This document shows positions 41,839 to 51,747 of a stretch of DNA of 64,000 nucleotides, one piece after another (positions within the stretch are counted from its first letter, which is position 1; each line of letters begins with the position of its first letter). Source of the stretch: Actinomycetota bacterium (GTDB taxonomy: Bacteria > Actinomycetota > Acidimicrobiia > IMCC26256 > PALSA-610); NCBI GenBank assembly GCA_003134555.1, contig PLBO01000109.1, positions 58,871 through 122,870 on the forward strand, read 5' to 3'. The notes below the pieces were generated by a model. It ran no database searches and was not told the DNA's origin. It worked only from the letters and a program-made list of their open reading frames with translations. The position numbers and the translations under genes are program-made.

Positions 41839-43098
41839 TCAGGAGCCGCGGCGACGCTCGCGGTGATCCCGCGCTCCGCCCGATTCCGGCTCGACCTCCA
41901 ACACCACGCCCTCGATGGAGACCACCCGTACCAGGTCTCCGGCCTGGATCGGCGTGGCCCGGTTGGTACGGGCGCGCCAGAGCGCGTCGCGAATTCTCAC
42001 GACGCCGTCGGGATCGACGTCGGCCTCGGCAAGTCCCATCTCGCCGACGAGGTCCTCGCGTCCGATCGTGGGCGTCGAAAAGCGCGACCGCACCATCGCG
42101 GTCATGCCCGAGAGCATGAACACCACCGTGCCCGCGATGACGAACGCGAGCACCCACCACGTCGGATCGAGGCGGGACGAGCCGCCGAAGAGCCAGAGCG
42201 ATCCCGCGACGAGCGAACCCGCGCCGATGAAGGTCCACGGACCGAGGGTGCCGGCTTGCACGTCGACGGCCATGCCGAACACGCCGAGCAGTAACAACGC
42301 GACGGCCCACGGCGTCACCGGCAGATGCGAGAACCCGAAACACGCACCCACGAGCGCCACCGCGCCGACGAACCCCGCCACGCCCACGCCTACCGAGAAG
42401 AACTCGAAGACAATCAGCGCCAGTCCCGCGAGGAAGAGGAAGTACGCAACCCAGGGTGCGTCGAGTGTGTGCGCGAGCTGCGCGACCAGACCCAGCTTGC
42501 GGAAGTGGACCTCACCCTTCGGCTCGCGCACCTGGCGTCCGTTCAGCTCGACGACCTTGATCGTCGACGGCTTCACCGGGCCGGCGGCGGTTTGGAGGGT
42601 CCGGCCGTCGAGCAGCCCGATGAACTCGAGCAACGTGGATGCCTTCGCGGTCACGTCATTCAACGGAGCGGTCACCTGGAACGACGTGTCGTCGTACCGG
42701 ATGGGATCGACAGGTCCGACCCGCGCGCCCGGAGCGACGGCGGCGAAGGCGGCTGAACGCGCCAGCAGCGCCGCCGCGCCACGCGCGCGGCCACCCGACG
42801 GCCCGACCCACACCGTGACCGGCACGGTCGAGTGGGTGAAGTCGTGGAGCAACGCGGTGACATCGACGTCGACGGCGGCCGAGGCGTCGATCTGGAAGAC
42901 GACGACCGTGGAATGCACGCGCTCCGCGTCGCGCAGCGACGTACGAATGAGCGCCGCGTTGGACGGATCGATCAGCCCGTTGACCTGTACGACGTCGATG
43001 CGGCCGTCGCTCACGTTCTGCGCGCCGGCGACCGCGCAGAACGAAGCTGCGAGCATCGAGCAGCCGCCGATTCCTACGAGTAGCCGACGCCAACGCAC
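41839..43098 (-). CDS. NfeD-family membrane protein with an altered protease site
   Basis: 419 residues: signal peptide, ClpP-like domain (about 35-200), four or five membrane helices (about 225-345) and a C-terminal OB fold (about 355-405). In active NfeD proteases the nucleophile is a Ser in a PSGARAASAG-like motif; here the segment reads PSGGRARGAA, with Gly at the Ser position, so proteolysis is probably lost. Partner stomatin-type proteins are not seen nearby. GTG 43098 start. Divergent from the ArsA-like operon. Confidence 0.85.
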   Translation of the reverse strand: MRWRRLLVGIGGCSMLAASFCAVAGAQNVSDGRIDVVQVNGLIDPSNAALIRTSLRDAERVHSTVVVFQIDASAAVDVDVTALLHDFTHSTVPVTVWVGPSGGRARGAAALLARSAAFAAVAPGARVGPVDPIRYDDTSFQVTAPLNDVTAKASTLLEFIGLLDGRTLQTAAGPVKPSTIKVVELNGRQVREPKGEVHFRKLGLVAQLAHTLDAPWVAYFLFLAGLALIVFEFFSVGVGVAGFVGAVALVGACFGFSHLPVTPWAVALLLLGVFGMAVDVQAGTLGPWTFIGAGSLVAGSLWLFGGSSRLDPTWWVLAFVIAGTVVFMLSGMTAMVRSRFSTPTIGREDLVGEMGLAEADVDPDGVVRIRDALWRARTNRATPIQAGDLVRVVSIEGVVLEVEPESGGARDHRERRRGS

Positions 43099-43122
43099 CG
43101 GTCAGTCGTAGCACGCGCCTCG

Positions 43123-43128
43123 TACGAT
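43123..43128 (+). promoter_or_regulatory. -10 box TACGAT, leaderless promoter of the ArsA-like operon
   Basis: TACGAT ends six bases before ATG 43135; no Shine-Dalgarno is found. Confidence 0.5.
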
Positions 43129-43134
43129 GGAGCA

Positions 43135-44079
43135 ATGGAGGTAGCCGAATTCTCCTCTACCTCCCGCGTCGTGATCGTCGCCGGAAAGGGAGGCGTCGGC
43201 AAGACCACGGTCACCGCCGCCCTGGCGGTCACGGCCGCCCGCGCCGGTCGGTCGGTGCTCATCATCGAGGTCGAGGGGAAGTCCGGCCTCCCCGCGATGT
43301 TCGATGCCCCCGCGCTCGGATACGAAGAGATCGATCTGGAAATGCGCGTGCGGGCCCGGTTCCTGACGCCCGACGCCGCGCTCGTCGACTATCTCGTGAC
43401 GCACGGCATGAAACGCATCTCGAAGCGACTCGCGACGTCGGGTGCGCTCGACGTCGTCGCCACCGCCGTTCCCGGCATGAAGGACATCCTCGTACTCGGG
43501 AAGGTGAAGTCGATCGAGGAGTCGCGCTCGGCCGACCTGGTGATCGTCGACGCCCCGGCGGCCGGTCACGCGGTGACGTTCCTGCTGTCGGCCCGCGGTC
43601 TGCTCGACGCGGTCCGGGTCGGCCCGATCCGCAAGCAGGCGCAGGACGTCGTCAACCTGATCTCCGATCCCAAGCGCTGTCAGGTGATGCTCGTGACGCT
43701 GGCCGAGGAGACGCCGGTGAGCGAGGTCGTCGACACTGCCTTCGCGATCGAAGATCGCGCCGGGGTCGCACTCGGACCGGTCGTGATCAACGGCTGCTTC
43801 GCCCCGCTTCCGGTCGCAGTCTCTGCGAACGCGGAAGCGATTCTCGACGACGCACGCGCGTGTGATCGCTTCGTCTCCCGACGAGAAGCCGATGATCTCG
43901 CGCACGCGGCGGCGTTCCTCGAGGAACGCCGCGCCCTACAAGGCGAACAGATCCAACGGCTCCGTGAGCTCCTCCCCTTGCCGCAGATCGAGCTGCCGTT
44001 CGTGTTCAACCCCGACATCACGCGCACCCAGCTCGACACACTCGCCGACGCGTTCGGGCGTGGAATCGAGCGGCTGTGA
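43135..44079 (+). CDS. ArsA/Get3-family ATPase, first of a pair
   Basis: 314 residues. Deviant Walker A GKGGVGKTT at 17-25 and a switch region VIVDAPAAGHAV. Resembles Rv3679 of M. tuberculosis, one half of a paired ATPase reported to act as an envelope-stress or membrane-protein factor; it is unlikely to be an arsenite pump, as no arsB or arsenic gene is near and the metal-binding Cys are absent. Its TGA overlaps the GTG of the second ATPase, implying a heteromeric complex. Confidence 0.88.
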   Translation: MEVAEFSSTSRVVIVAGKGGVGKTTVTAALAVTAARAGRSVLIIEVEGKSGLPAMFDAPALGYEEIDLEMRVRARFLTPDAALVDYLVTHGMKRISKRLATSGALDVVATAVPGMKDILVLGKVKSIEESRSADLVIVDAPAAGHAVTFLLSARGLLDAVRVGPIRKQAQDVVNLISDPKRCQVMLVTLAEETPVSEVVDTAFAIEDRAGVALGPVVINGCFAPLPVAVSANAEAILDDARACDRFVSRREADDLAHAAAFLEERRALQGEQIQRLRELLPLPQIELPFVFNPDITRTQLDTLADAFGRGIERL

Positions 44080-45230
44080 CGATCCGGATCGAGGAGCTCG
44101 TCGACGACCGTCGGGTCGTCATCTGTTGCGGCACGGGCGGTGTCGGCAAGACGACCACGGCAGCTGTGCTCGCGCTCGAGAGCGCGCGGCGGGGCCGGAA
44201 CGCATGTGTCGTGACGATCGATCCGGCGCGCCGACTCGCCGACGCGCTGGGCATCGAGCACCTGACCAATGATCCGACCGAGATCGACCAGAAGCTCTGG
44301 GCCGACATCGGCGGGGAAGGCGACGCCGTGGTTCCCGGCGGCCGCCTGTCCGCGATGATGCTCGACACCAAGTCGACGTTCGACCTGCTCGTCGCGCGCA
44401 ATGCGGCGTCACCCGAACAGGCGAAACGGATCCTCGACAACACCTTCTATCGCAACGTGTCCGGTGCGCTCGGCGGCACCCAGGAGTACATGGCGATGGA
44501 GAAGTTGCACCAGCTGCACGACGAGGGCGACTTCGATCTCATCGTCGTCGACACGCCGCCCACGCGCCACGCCCTCGACTTCCTCGACGCGCCAAAGCGG
44601 CTCACGCGTCTGCTCGACAACCGGGTGTTCCGGCTCTTGATGATGCCGACACGCGCGTACCTACGGGTGGCCAGCGTCGCGGTACAAACGTTCCTCCGTA
44701 CCGTCGCCCGCGTTGTCGGCTCCGAGGTGATCGAGGACGTCGTCGCGTTCTTTCGAGCGTTCGAGGGGATGGAAGAAGGATTCCGGACGCGCGCACAGGT
44801 CGTCGGCGACCTCCTCGCCGACCCGGACACCGCGTTCGTGCTCGTCTGCTCGCCCCGGCGCGACGCGATGCAGGAGGCGACCTTCTTCGCGCAGCGACTG
44901 GCCGAGGCCGGCCAGTCGGTTCAGGCCTTGATCGTCAACCGCGTGCATCCGTCGTTCGGCGACGAAGCGCCGGCCGGGCTACGCGCCGCGGCCGAAGCGC
45001 TGCGGCAGTCTCCGGGCGAACCGGCAGCTCGTCTCGCCGCCCTCTACGACAACCTCGCCGACTTCCGCGAGATCGCCGGGCTCGAACGCGGGCACATCGA
45101 AGCATTGCGCGACCGCATCGGCGGCGGCACGGCGTTGGCGTACGTTCCGTACCTGGCCCACGACGTCCACGACTTCACCACGCTGCACGAGGTCGGCGAG
45201 CTCCTGTTCGATACAGTCACCGCCCGATGA
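44076..45230 (+). CDS. ArsA/Get3-family ATPase, second of a pair
   Basis: 384 residues. P-loop CGTGGVGKTTT at 18-28, where the signature Lys of the deviant Walker A is replaced by Thr20; switch motif VVDTPPTRHALDFLDAP is clear. It matches Rv3680-type proteins. The missing intermonomer Lys suggests it cannot form an active homodimer alone and relies on its partner, an inference from Get3 structure. The stop overlaps the ATG of the receiver gene. Confidence 0.88.
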   Translation: MTIRIEELVDDRRVVICCGTGGVGKTTTAAVLALESARRGRNACVVTIDPARRLADALGIEHLTNDPTEIDQKLWADIGGEGDAVVPGGRLSAMMLDTKSTFDLLVARNAASPEQAKRILDNTFYRNVSGALGGTQEYMAMEKLHQLHDEGDFDLIVVDTPPTRHALDFLDAPKRLTRLLDNRVFRLLMMPTRAYLRVASVAVQTFLRTVARVVGSEVIEDVVAFFRAFEGMEEGFRTRAQVVGDLLADPDTAFVLVCSPRRDAMQEATFFAQRLAEAGQSVQALIVNRVHPSFGDEAPAGLRAAAEALRQSPGEPAARLAALYDNLADFREIAGLERGHIEALRDRIGGGTALAYVPYLAHDVHDFTTLHEVGELLFDTVTAR

Positions 45231-45601
45231 TCACGATCCTCGTCGCCGCCGACGCCAAGTGGGTGCGCGACCAAGTCCGGGCCGCGTTCATGGGGCGCGG
45301 ACAGAACGTGGTCGAGGTGACGCGGGGCCAGGACGTGCGCGACAAGTTTGCCGAGGTCGACCCCGACCTCGTCGTCCTCGACATGCAGATCGGCAACATG
45401 GGCGGCGTCGCGGTCGCCATCGACCTGCGGCTCGAAGAGTCGGGCGGTCGCCTCGACCGCGCCAACATCTTGTTGCTGCTCGACCGTGAAGCCGACGAGT
45501 TCATCGGCCGGCGCGCCGACGTCGACCTCATGCTCGTCAAGCCCGTCGACGCGGGCGTCCTGCGCCGAGCCGCGAAGCAGCTGCTCCCCGCTGCGAGTTG
45601 A
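45227..45601 (+). CDS. Stand-alone response-regulator receiver protein
   Basis: 124 residues, a single CheY-like domain: DPDLVVLDMQIGNMGG holds the phospho-acceptor Asp, and VDLMLVKPVDAGVL the conserved Lys-Pro. There is no output domain, so it should act by protein contact. The N-terminal acidic pair is reduced to a single Asp (AADAKW), so phosphorylation may be weak. The start overlaps the ATPase stop (ATGA), suggesting that it regulates the ATPase pair. Confidence 0.82.
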   Translation: MITILVAADAKWVRDQVRAAFMGRGQNVVEVTRGQDVRDKFAEVDPDLVVLDMQIGNMGGVAVAIDLRLEESGGRLDRANILLLLDREADEFIGRRADVDLMLVKPVDAGVLRRAAKQLLPAAS

Positions 45602-45609
45602 CCGCCTCG

Positions 45610-46341
45610 ATGGACGATCACGAGCTGGCCGCGCACATCGCGCGCGAGGCCGGCCGGTTGCTCGTCCGAAGGCGCGCCGAAGGCGCGAGCAAGGACGACG
45701 GCGATCGCGAGAGCAACGAGCTGATCCTCGCCCGCCTCGCCGACGCCCGACCCGACGACGCGGTGCTGTCGGAGGAATCGAAGGACGATCCGATTCGCCT
45801 GGAGCGCGAACGCGTGTGGATCGTCGACCCGCTCGACGGCACCCGCGAGTTCGGCGAGGTCGGCCGCAGCGATTGGGCCGTCCACGTTGCGTTGGTGCTG
45901 AACGGGAACCCGCACGCGTGCGCGGTCGCGCTGCCCGCCCAGGACGACGTGGTCATGGCGACGGTGCCGGCGCCGGTGCTCGCGCCCGAGCACGAAGGCA
46001 AGATGCGACTGCTCGTATCGCGCACCCGTCCGCCGAAGCTCGCGGAGTATCTCGCCGGAGTGCTCGACGCCGAGCTCGTCCCTCTCGGATCCGCCGGCGC
46101 GAAGACGATGGCGGTCATCCAGGGTCACGCCGACGTGTACGCGCATTCGGGAGGTCAGTACGAGTGGGACTCCGCCGCGCCGGTCGGCGTCGCGGCCGCG
46201 GCCGGTTGCCATTGCTCGCGACTCGACGGATCACCTCTCGTGTACAACCGTCCCGACCCTTACTTGCCCGACCTGCTCGTGTGCCGTCCGGAGCTGGCGG
46301 CAACGGTTTTGGCTGCGATCCGTCAAGCCCCCGACGGCTAG
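45610..46341 (+). CDS. cysQ: Inositol monophosphatase-family / CysQ-like 3'(2'),5'-bisphosphate nucleotidase
   Basis: 243 residues. Metal motifs EESKDD (about 52-57), WIVDPLDGTREF (about 71-82) and WDSAAPVGVAAAAG. CysQ removes the 3'-phosphate from PAP formed in sulfate assimilation; inositol or fructose bisphosphate activity cannot be excluded, so the symbol is tentative. ATG 45610 is taken; TTG 45598, overlapping the receiver stop, is possible and would fit the coupling seen in the rest of the operon. Confidence 0.82.
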   Translation: MDDHELAAHIAREAGRLLVRRRAEGASKDDGDRESNELILARLADARPDDAVLSEESKDDPIRLERERVWIVDPLDGTREFGEVGRSDWAVHVALVLNGNPHACAVALPAQDDVVMATVPAPVLAPEHEGKMRLLVSRTRPPKLAEYLAGVLDAELVPLGSAGAKTMAVIQGHADVYAHSGGQYEWDSAAPVGVAAAAGCHCSRLDGSPLVYNRPDPYLPDLLVCRPELAATVLAAIRQAPDG

Positions 46342-46357
46342 GCTCCCCTCCTTCATA

Positions 46358-46432
46358 CGGGGTGTAGCGCAGCTTGGTTAGCGCGCAGCGTTCGGGACGC
46401 TGAGGTCCCGGGTTCGAATCCCGGCACCCCGA
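46358..46432 (+). tRNA. tRNA-Pro (anticodon CGG)
   Basis: 75 bases, CCA not encoded. Acceptor stem CGGGGTG/CACCCCG, D arm with GGTTA, anticodon stem CAGCG/CGCTG around TTCGGGA (anticodon CGG), T arm CCGGG/CCCGG around TTCGAAT. It lies 16 bases after the cysQ-like gene and may be co-transcribed with it. Confidence 0.95.
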
Positions 46433-46473
46433 CTTCACACTCCGCACACAGTCTGCGCGGTCAGGATCCGCCG

Positions 46474-47178
46474 ATGGCACCGACCCCGAGACCGCGAAGG
46501 TGGACGCGCTGGGTCGTCGGCGGAGTCGTGGTGGTCGCCCTGATCGTGGTTGGCGGACCATTCGTGTACTTCCACTTCATCCAAGCAGATCCTCCGCCCC
46601 CGCTGTCGCTCGCCACGACGCCTGTCCCCTCGTCGGTGGCGACGGGCTCTCGCGCACCGCTCGCGGGAACGTGGAAAATCGGGAGCGGATCACTCGTGCG
46701 CTACCGCGTGACGGAGACGCTGCTCGGCCAGAGCGGGACCGCGGTCGGCAAGACGAGCAGCGTGACCGGATCGTTGACGATCACGGCGACCAAGGTGACG
46801 GCCGCGACGTTCACCGTCGACATGGCCTCGATCTCGAGCGGCCAGAGCCGGCGAGACGGTCAGTTCCGGGGGCGAATCATGGACACGGCCTCCTTTCCCA
46901 CCGCGACGTTCACCCTGACGAGCCCGATCGATCTCGCACCCGTGCCCAAAGACGGCGCGCAGACCTCCTACTCGGCGAACGGCACGCTGTTGATGCACGG
47001 CACGACGAAGAACGTCACGTTCACGCTGGCCGCGCGTCGCATCGGCAACGTGATCGCCGTCCAGGGCGACGAGCCCATCACCTTCTCCGACTACCAGATC
47101 AACAACCCGAGCGGCGGCCCCGCCAACGTGGGGAACTCCGGCCAACTCGAGTTCGTACTCCAGTTCCAGCCGAGCTGA
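46474..47178 (+). CDS. Membrane-anchored YceI-family lipocalin-like protein
   Basis: 234 residues. One N-terminal transmembrane segment (about 12-36), a Pro/Thr linker and a YceI beta-barrel (about 62-234): GTWKIGSGSLVRYRV, DMASISSGQSRRDGQFRGRIMDTASFPTATF, GTLLMHGTTKNVTF. YceI proteins bind isoprenoid-like lipids; the role in actinobacteria is unclear. AGGA precedes ATG 46474 by seven bases. Confidence 0.88.
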   Translation: MAPTPRPRRWTRWVVGGVVVVALIVVGGPFVYFHFIQADPPPPLSLATTPVPSSVATGSRAPLAGTWKIGSGSLVRYRVTETLLGQSGTAVGKTSSVTGSLTITATKVTAATFTVDMASISSGQSRRDGQFRGRIMDTASFPTATFTLTSPIDLAPVPKDGAQTSYSANGTLLMHGTTKNVTFTLAARRIGNVIAVQGDEPITFSDYQINNPSGGPANVGNSGQLEFVLQFQPS

Positions 47179-47314
47179 CCGGATCTCACCCGTTCGAATT
47201 CCGGCGCGGAGACCTGGACGATGAGTCCGGAAAGTGGTGTAGCGTCACGCAAGAGCGTTGCTCCGGACCCCGGTAGCGCATTCGAAAATGCATCGAATGC
47301 AGGGGAGTCCGTAC

Positions 47315-47677
47315 ATGGCAACGACCGTTTCCCGCAGGTACAGCGTGGCTGATCGGCCTCGAGTTGTCGTCGTTTCGAAGCGGCGCGACGCGATCGACAC
47401 TTCGAAGACCGTGGTCGCACTCAAGGGCGAGCTCGACGCGGCCGCGCTCAATACGCTCGTCGAGACGTTCGACAAGGCGATCGCGGAGGACGATTCCGAC
47501 GTCGTCGTCGACCTCGCCGGCGTCGAGTTCATCGGCGCGGCGTGGATCGGCACGCTCGTGCGCAGTCGAGCGTCTCTAAAATCGCAGGACCGTGTGTTGA
47601 CGTTGCGTTCGCCTACACACGGGGTGAACCGGCTCCTCGAGCTCTGCGGTCTCTCGTACCTGATCGAGCCGATCTAA
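47315..47677 (+). CDS. STAS-domain anti-sigma factor antagonist
   Basis: 120 residues. STAS core VVALKGELDAAALNTL, DVVVDLAGVEFIGAAWIGTLVRSRASL. The phospho-acceptor Ser of SpoIIAA-like proteins (usually D-S in DSSGL) is replaced here by a Gly-Ala-Ala stretch, so phosphorylation control may be lost. ATG 47315 has GGGGAG seven bases upstream; the frame is open further. No RsbW-type kinase is nearby. Confidence 0.82.
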   Translation: MATTVSRRYSVADRPRVVVVSKRRDAIDTSKTVVALKGELDAAALNTLVETFDKAIAEDDSDVVVDLAGVEFIGAAWIGTLVRSRASLKSQDRVLTLRSPTHGVNRLLELCGLSYLIEPI

Positions 47678-47680
47678 CCG

Positions 47681-48970
47681 TCAGCCGGACTCGGCGCTCT
47701 GCGAGAGTCGGCGCGCGAGGTAACGGCGTTCGGCATCGGTCGACGCGAGCCCGAGCGCGACGCGATACGCGGCCGCGGCTTCGGCGCGCCGGCCCAGTCG
47801 ACGGAGCAGATCCGCGCGCGTGGCCGACAAAAGGTGGTAACCGGCCAACGCGCCCGACTCCTCCAACCCGTCCACGAGCCGGAGCCCCGCTTCCGCTCCG
47901 TCCGCCATGCCGACCGCGACCGCGCGATTGAGCTCGACGACCGGCGAAGGCACCATCCGAACGAGCTCGCGGTACAGCGCGGCGATCTCGACCCAGTCCG
48001 TCGCGCCCGCTTCGCCCGCCGCCGCGTGACAGGCGGCGATCGCCGCCTGCACCTGATACGGCCCCGGCTCCCGGCGTCGGAGCGCGGCGTCGAGAAGGTC
48101 GAGCCCTTCGGCGATCGAGTCGGCGTCCCAGCGGGTGCGATCCTGTTCCTCGAGCGGCACCAGATCACCCGCGTCGTCGACTCGAGCCGCACGCCGCGCG
48201 TCGGTCAGCAGCAACAGTGCAAGCAGGCCGATCGCCTCGGGCTCGTCCGGCATCAGCCCGGCGAGCGTGCGCGCGAGGCGTATTGCCTCGGCGCACAGCC
48301 CGACGCGCACCAGCTCGGCGCCCGTCGTGGCCGAGTAGCCCTCGTTGAAGAGCAGGTAAAGCACGGCCAGGACCGCCCCCGTTCGTTCCGGGAGGAGATA
48401 CGCGGGCGGCACGCGGTACGGGATTCCGGCATTGCGGATCTTGTGCTTCGCCCGTACCAGGCGTTGCGCCATCGTCGATTCCGGGACGAGGAACGCTCGC
48501 GCGATCTCGGGCGTCGTCAGTCCCGCGAGCGTGCGCAACGTCAGCGCGACCTGCGCGTCGCGCGAAAGCGCAGGGTGACAGCAGGTGAAGATCAGGCGCA
48601 GGCGGTCGTCTTCGACGCCGCTGTCGTCGAAGCCGCGGTCGTCGCCTTCACCGGATGCGTCGGGCCCGGAGATCACAGCCACCTCCTCGAGCTTGGCGGC
48701 CCCGGTCGCGGCGCGCCGGAGACGATCGAGCGCACGGTTACGCGCGGTCGTGGTGAGCCACGCGGCGGGGTTGCGCGGGACCCCGTCGCGCGGCCAGCGC
48801 TCCAGCGCCCGCGCGAACGCGTCCTGCGCGCACTCCTCTGCGAGGTCCCAGTCGCCCGTTACCCGGATCAGGGTCGCGACGACGCGACCCCAATCCGAGT
48901 GGAATGCCGCGACGACCGCGGCCTCGACTTCGCCCGCCGAATCGGTTGGCGAACCGGCCGGGCCGGTCAC
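47681..48970 (-). CDS. ECF42-type RNA polymerase sigma factor with TPR-like C-terminal extension
   Basis: 429 residues. Sigma regions 2 and 4 occupy the first 185 residues (AEECAQDAFARALERWPRDGVPRNPAAWLTTTARNRALDRLRR; TPEIARAFLVPESTMAQRLVRAKHKIR). The remaining 240 helical residues form the SnoaL-free, TPR-like extension of ECF42 factors, needed for activity in known members. ECF42 genes regularly sit beside YCII/DGPF proteins, as here; no anti-sigma factor is used. The start overlaps the YCII stop (ATGA). Confidence 0.9.
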   Translation of the reverse strand: MTGPAGSPTDSAGEVEAAVVAAFHSDWGRVVATLIRVTGDWDLAEECAQDAFARALERWPRDGVPRNPAAWLTTTARNRALDRLRRAATGAAKLEEVAVISGPDASGEGDDRGFDDSGVEDDRLRLIFTCCHPALSRDAQVALTLRTLAGLTTPEIARAFLVPESTMAQRLVRAKHKIRNAGIPYRVPPAYLLPERTGAVLAVLYLLFNEGYSATTGAELVRVGLCAEAIRLARTLAGLMPDEPEAIGLLALLLLTDARRAARVDDAGDLVPLEEQDRTRWDADSIAEGLDLLDAALRRREPGPYQVQAAIAACHAAAGEAGATDWVEIAALYRELVRMVPSPVVELNRAVAVGMADGAEAGLRLVDGLEESGALAGYHLLSATRADLLRRLGRRAEAAAAYRVALGLASTDAERRYLARRLSQSAESG

Positions 48971-49314
48971 ATCTCCCAGATCGGCCTCACTTCGATCGTC
49001 CCGAAGCGCGCGCCCGGGATCTTCGCCGCGATCTCGATCGCCTCGTCGAGATCCTTGGCGTCGACCAGGTAGAAGCCGCCGATCTGCTCCTTGGTCTCGG
49101 CGAACGGTCCGTCCGAGGTCAGCACCTCGCGGTCGCGGACCTGCACCGTCGTCGCGTCGCTCGTCGGGTGCAGGCGTTCGCCGCCCTTCAGTACCCCGCG
49201 CTTGGTCATCTCCTCGCCGAACTTCATGTACTCGCCCATCATCGCCTCGCCCTCGGCCGGGCTCGACGCTTGGGCGGCCTTTTCGTCCTCGCAGATCAAC
49301 AGGATGTATCGCAT
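48967..49314 (-). CDS. YCII-related (DGPF) protein
   Basis: 115 residues. MRYILLICEDEKA start, and EVLTSDGPFAETKEQIGGFYLVDAKDLDEAIEIAAKIP with the diagnostic DGPF. Small dimeric ferredoxin-like fold, obligate genomic partner of ECF42 sigma factors; the biochemical role is unknown. GAGGAGG lies four or five bases before ATG 49314. Confidence 0.92.
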   Translation of the reverse strand: MRYILLICEDEKAAQASSPAEGEAMMGEYMKFGEEMTKRGVLKGGERLHPTSDATTVQVRDREVLTSDGPFAETKEQIGGFYLVDAKDLDEAIEIAAKIPGARFGTIEVRPIWEM

Positions 49315-49392
49315 GGTGCCTCCTCGTAGATATCGGATCACAACGACGACGAACGAAAAGCGCGCGGATCGACAGGACGACGGCAATATTCT

Positions 49393-49417
49393 CAACGCGC
49401 GGCAGTGTCGCGCGTTG
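49393..49417 (-). terminator. Hairpin terminator of lysC-asd
   Basis: CAACGCGCG (49393-49401) pairs perfectly with CGCGCGTTG (49409-49417) around a seven-base loop. It begins directly after the asd stop on the minus strand and is followed by AGAATATTG, a weak U-rich tail. Confidence 0.55.
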
Positions 49418-50440
49418 CTACAGGAGCAGTTCCGCCATCTGCACACCGTTCAACGCCGCGCCCTTGCGCAGGTTGTCGCCGGTGACCCAAAGATCGATCG
49501 ATCCGGGCTCGGACGGATCCTCGCGCACGCGCCCGACGAGCACCGGGTCGATGCCGGCGGCCTCCTGCGGGGTCGGGTAGCCGTCGCCGTCGTCGACGAG
49601 CAGCACCCCCGGAGCGTCGCGCAACAACTCGACGGCTTCGGCCTTGGTCATCGGACGGTGGAAGCGCACGTTGGCAGTCACCGCGTGACCGACGTAGACC
49701 GGCACGCGCACACACGTGACGGTGCAACGGATCTCGTCGTCGTGCAGGATCTTGCGCGACTCGCGCACCATCTTCCATTCCTCCGACGTGTAACCCTGCT
49801 CCTGCACCGAACCCGCCAGCGGGATCACGTTGCCCGCGATCGGCTTCGCCCAGACCTCGCCCTGCACGAGGAAACCCGATTCGCTACCCGCGCGCCGCAA
49901 CTCCTCCGAACGGCCGTCGAGCTTCGCCCACTGCGCGTCGAGCTCGTGCACCCCGACCTGTCCGGCGCCCGACACCGACTGGTAGGTCGAAATGACCATG
50001 CGCTCGATCCGCGCCGCTCGATGCAGCGGCGCGAGCGCGGTGACCGGGATCATCGTGGTGCAGTTCGGGCACGACGCGATGCCCTTCGGCATGTCGTGCA
50101 TGTCCTCGGGGTTCACCTCGGCCACGACGAGCGGGACGTCGGGATCCATGCGGAACGCCGACGACTTGTCGATGACCTTCGCCCCCGCGGCGGCGGCCTG
50201 CGGCGACCATTCGATCGAGAGGGGCTCGTCGACGTCGACGATCACGAGATCGAGACCGTCGAAACACCCCGGCCGCAGCACCTCGCACGTCACGTCGCCA
50301 CCGTTGAACGCGAGCTTGCGACCGGCGGAGCGCGGCGAGGCGTAGACGCGGAGCTCGCTCACGGGAAACGCGCGCTCTTGGAGGGTCCGCAGCATCTCAG
50401 TGCCCACCATGCCGGTGGCACCCATCAAGCCGACTCGCAC
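49418..50440 (-). CDS. asd: Aspartate-semialdehyde dehydrogenase
   Basis: 340 residues. NADP loop GATGMVG (7-13), catalytic Cys127 in CPNCTT, substrate residues in GAGQVGVHEL and the acid/base region VPVYVGHAVTANVRF. It reduces aspartyl phosphate to the semialdehyde for Lys, Met, Thr and diaminopimelate synthesis. GTG 50440 has AAGGAG five bases upstream and lies two bases after lysC, in the conserved lysC-asd order. Confidence 0.95.
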   Translation of the reverse strand: MRVGLMGATGMVGTEMLRTLQERAFPVSELRVYASPRSAGRKLAFNGGDVTCEVLRPGCFDGLDLVIVDVDEPLSIEWSPQAAAAGAKVIDKSSAFRMDPDVPLVVAEVNPEDMHDMPKGIASCPNCTTMIPVTALAPLHRAARIERMVISTYQSVSGAGQVGVHELDAQWAKLDGRSEELRRAGSESGFLVQGEVWAKPIAGNVIPLAGSVQEQGYTSEEWKMVRESRKILHDDEIRCTVTCVRVPVYVGHAVTANVRFHRPMTKAEAVELLRDAPGVLLVDDGDGYPTPQEAAGIDPVLVGRVREDPSEPGSIDLWVTGDNLRKGAALNGVQMAELLL

Positions 50441-50442
50441 GA

Positions 50443-51678
<1,236 letters not shown>

Positions 51679-51733
51679 GGCCGTCAAGGCTACCGGCGGC
51701 CTCCGCGAACCTCGGAAGCCTTTCGCCGCCCTG

Positions 51734-51739
51734 TACATT
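51734..51739 (+). promoter_or_regulatory. -10 box TACATT of the cyclophilin gene
   Basis: TACATT ends eight bases before GTG 51748; no ribosome site is found, so a leaderless transcript is likely. Confidence 0.4.
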
Positions 51740-51747
51740 CAGCGGCC

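Noticed and set aside
43135-45230. Arsenite efflux operon
   Set aside because: The ATPases resemble the paired Rv3679/Rv3680 type; there is no arsB, arsR, arsC or arsD, and the metal-binding cysteines of ArsA are not evident.
47315-49314. STAS protein and ECF42 sigma factor as an anti-sigma/antagonist system
   Set aside because: They are convergent, and ECF42 factors work through their own C-terminal extension and YCII partner, not through STAS-type partner switching.
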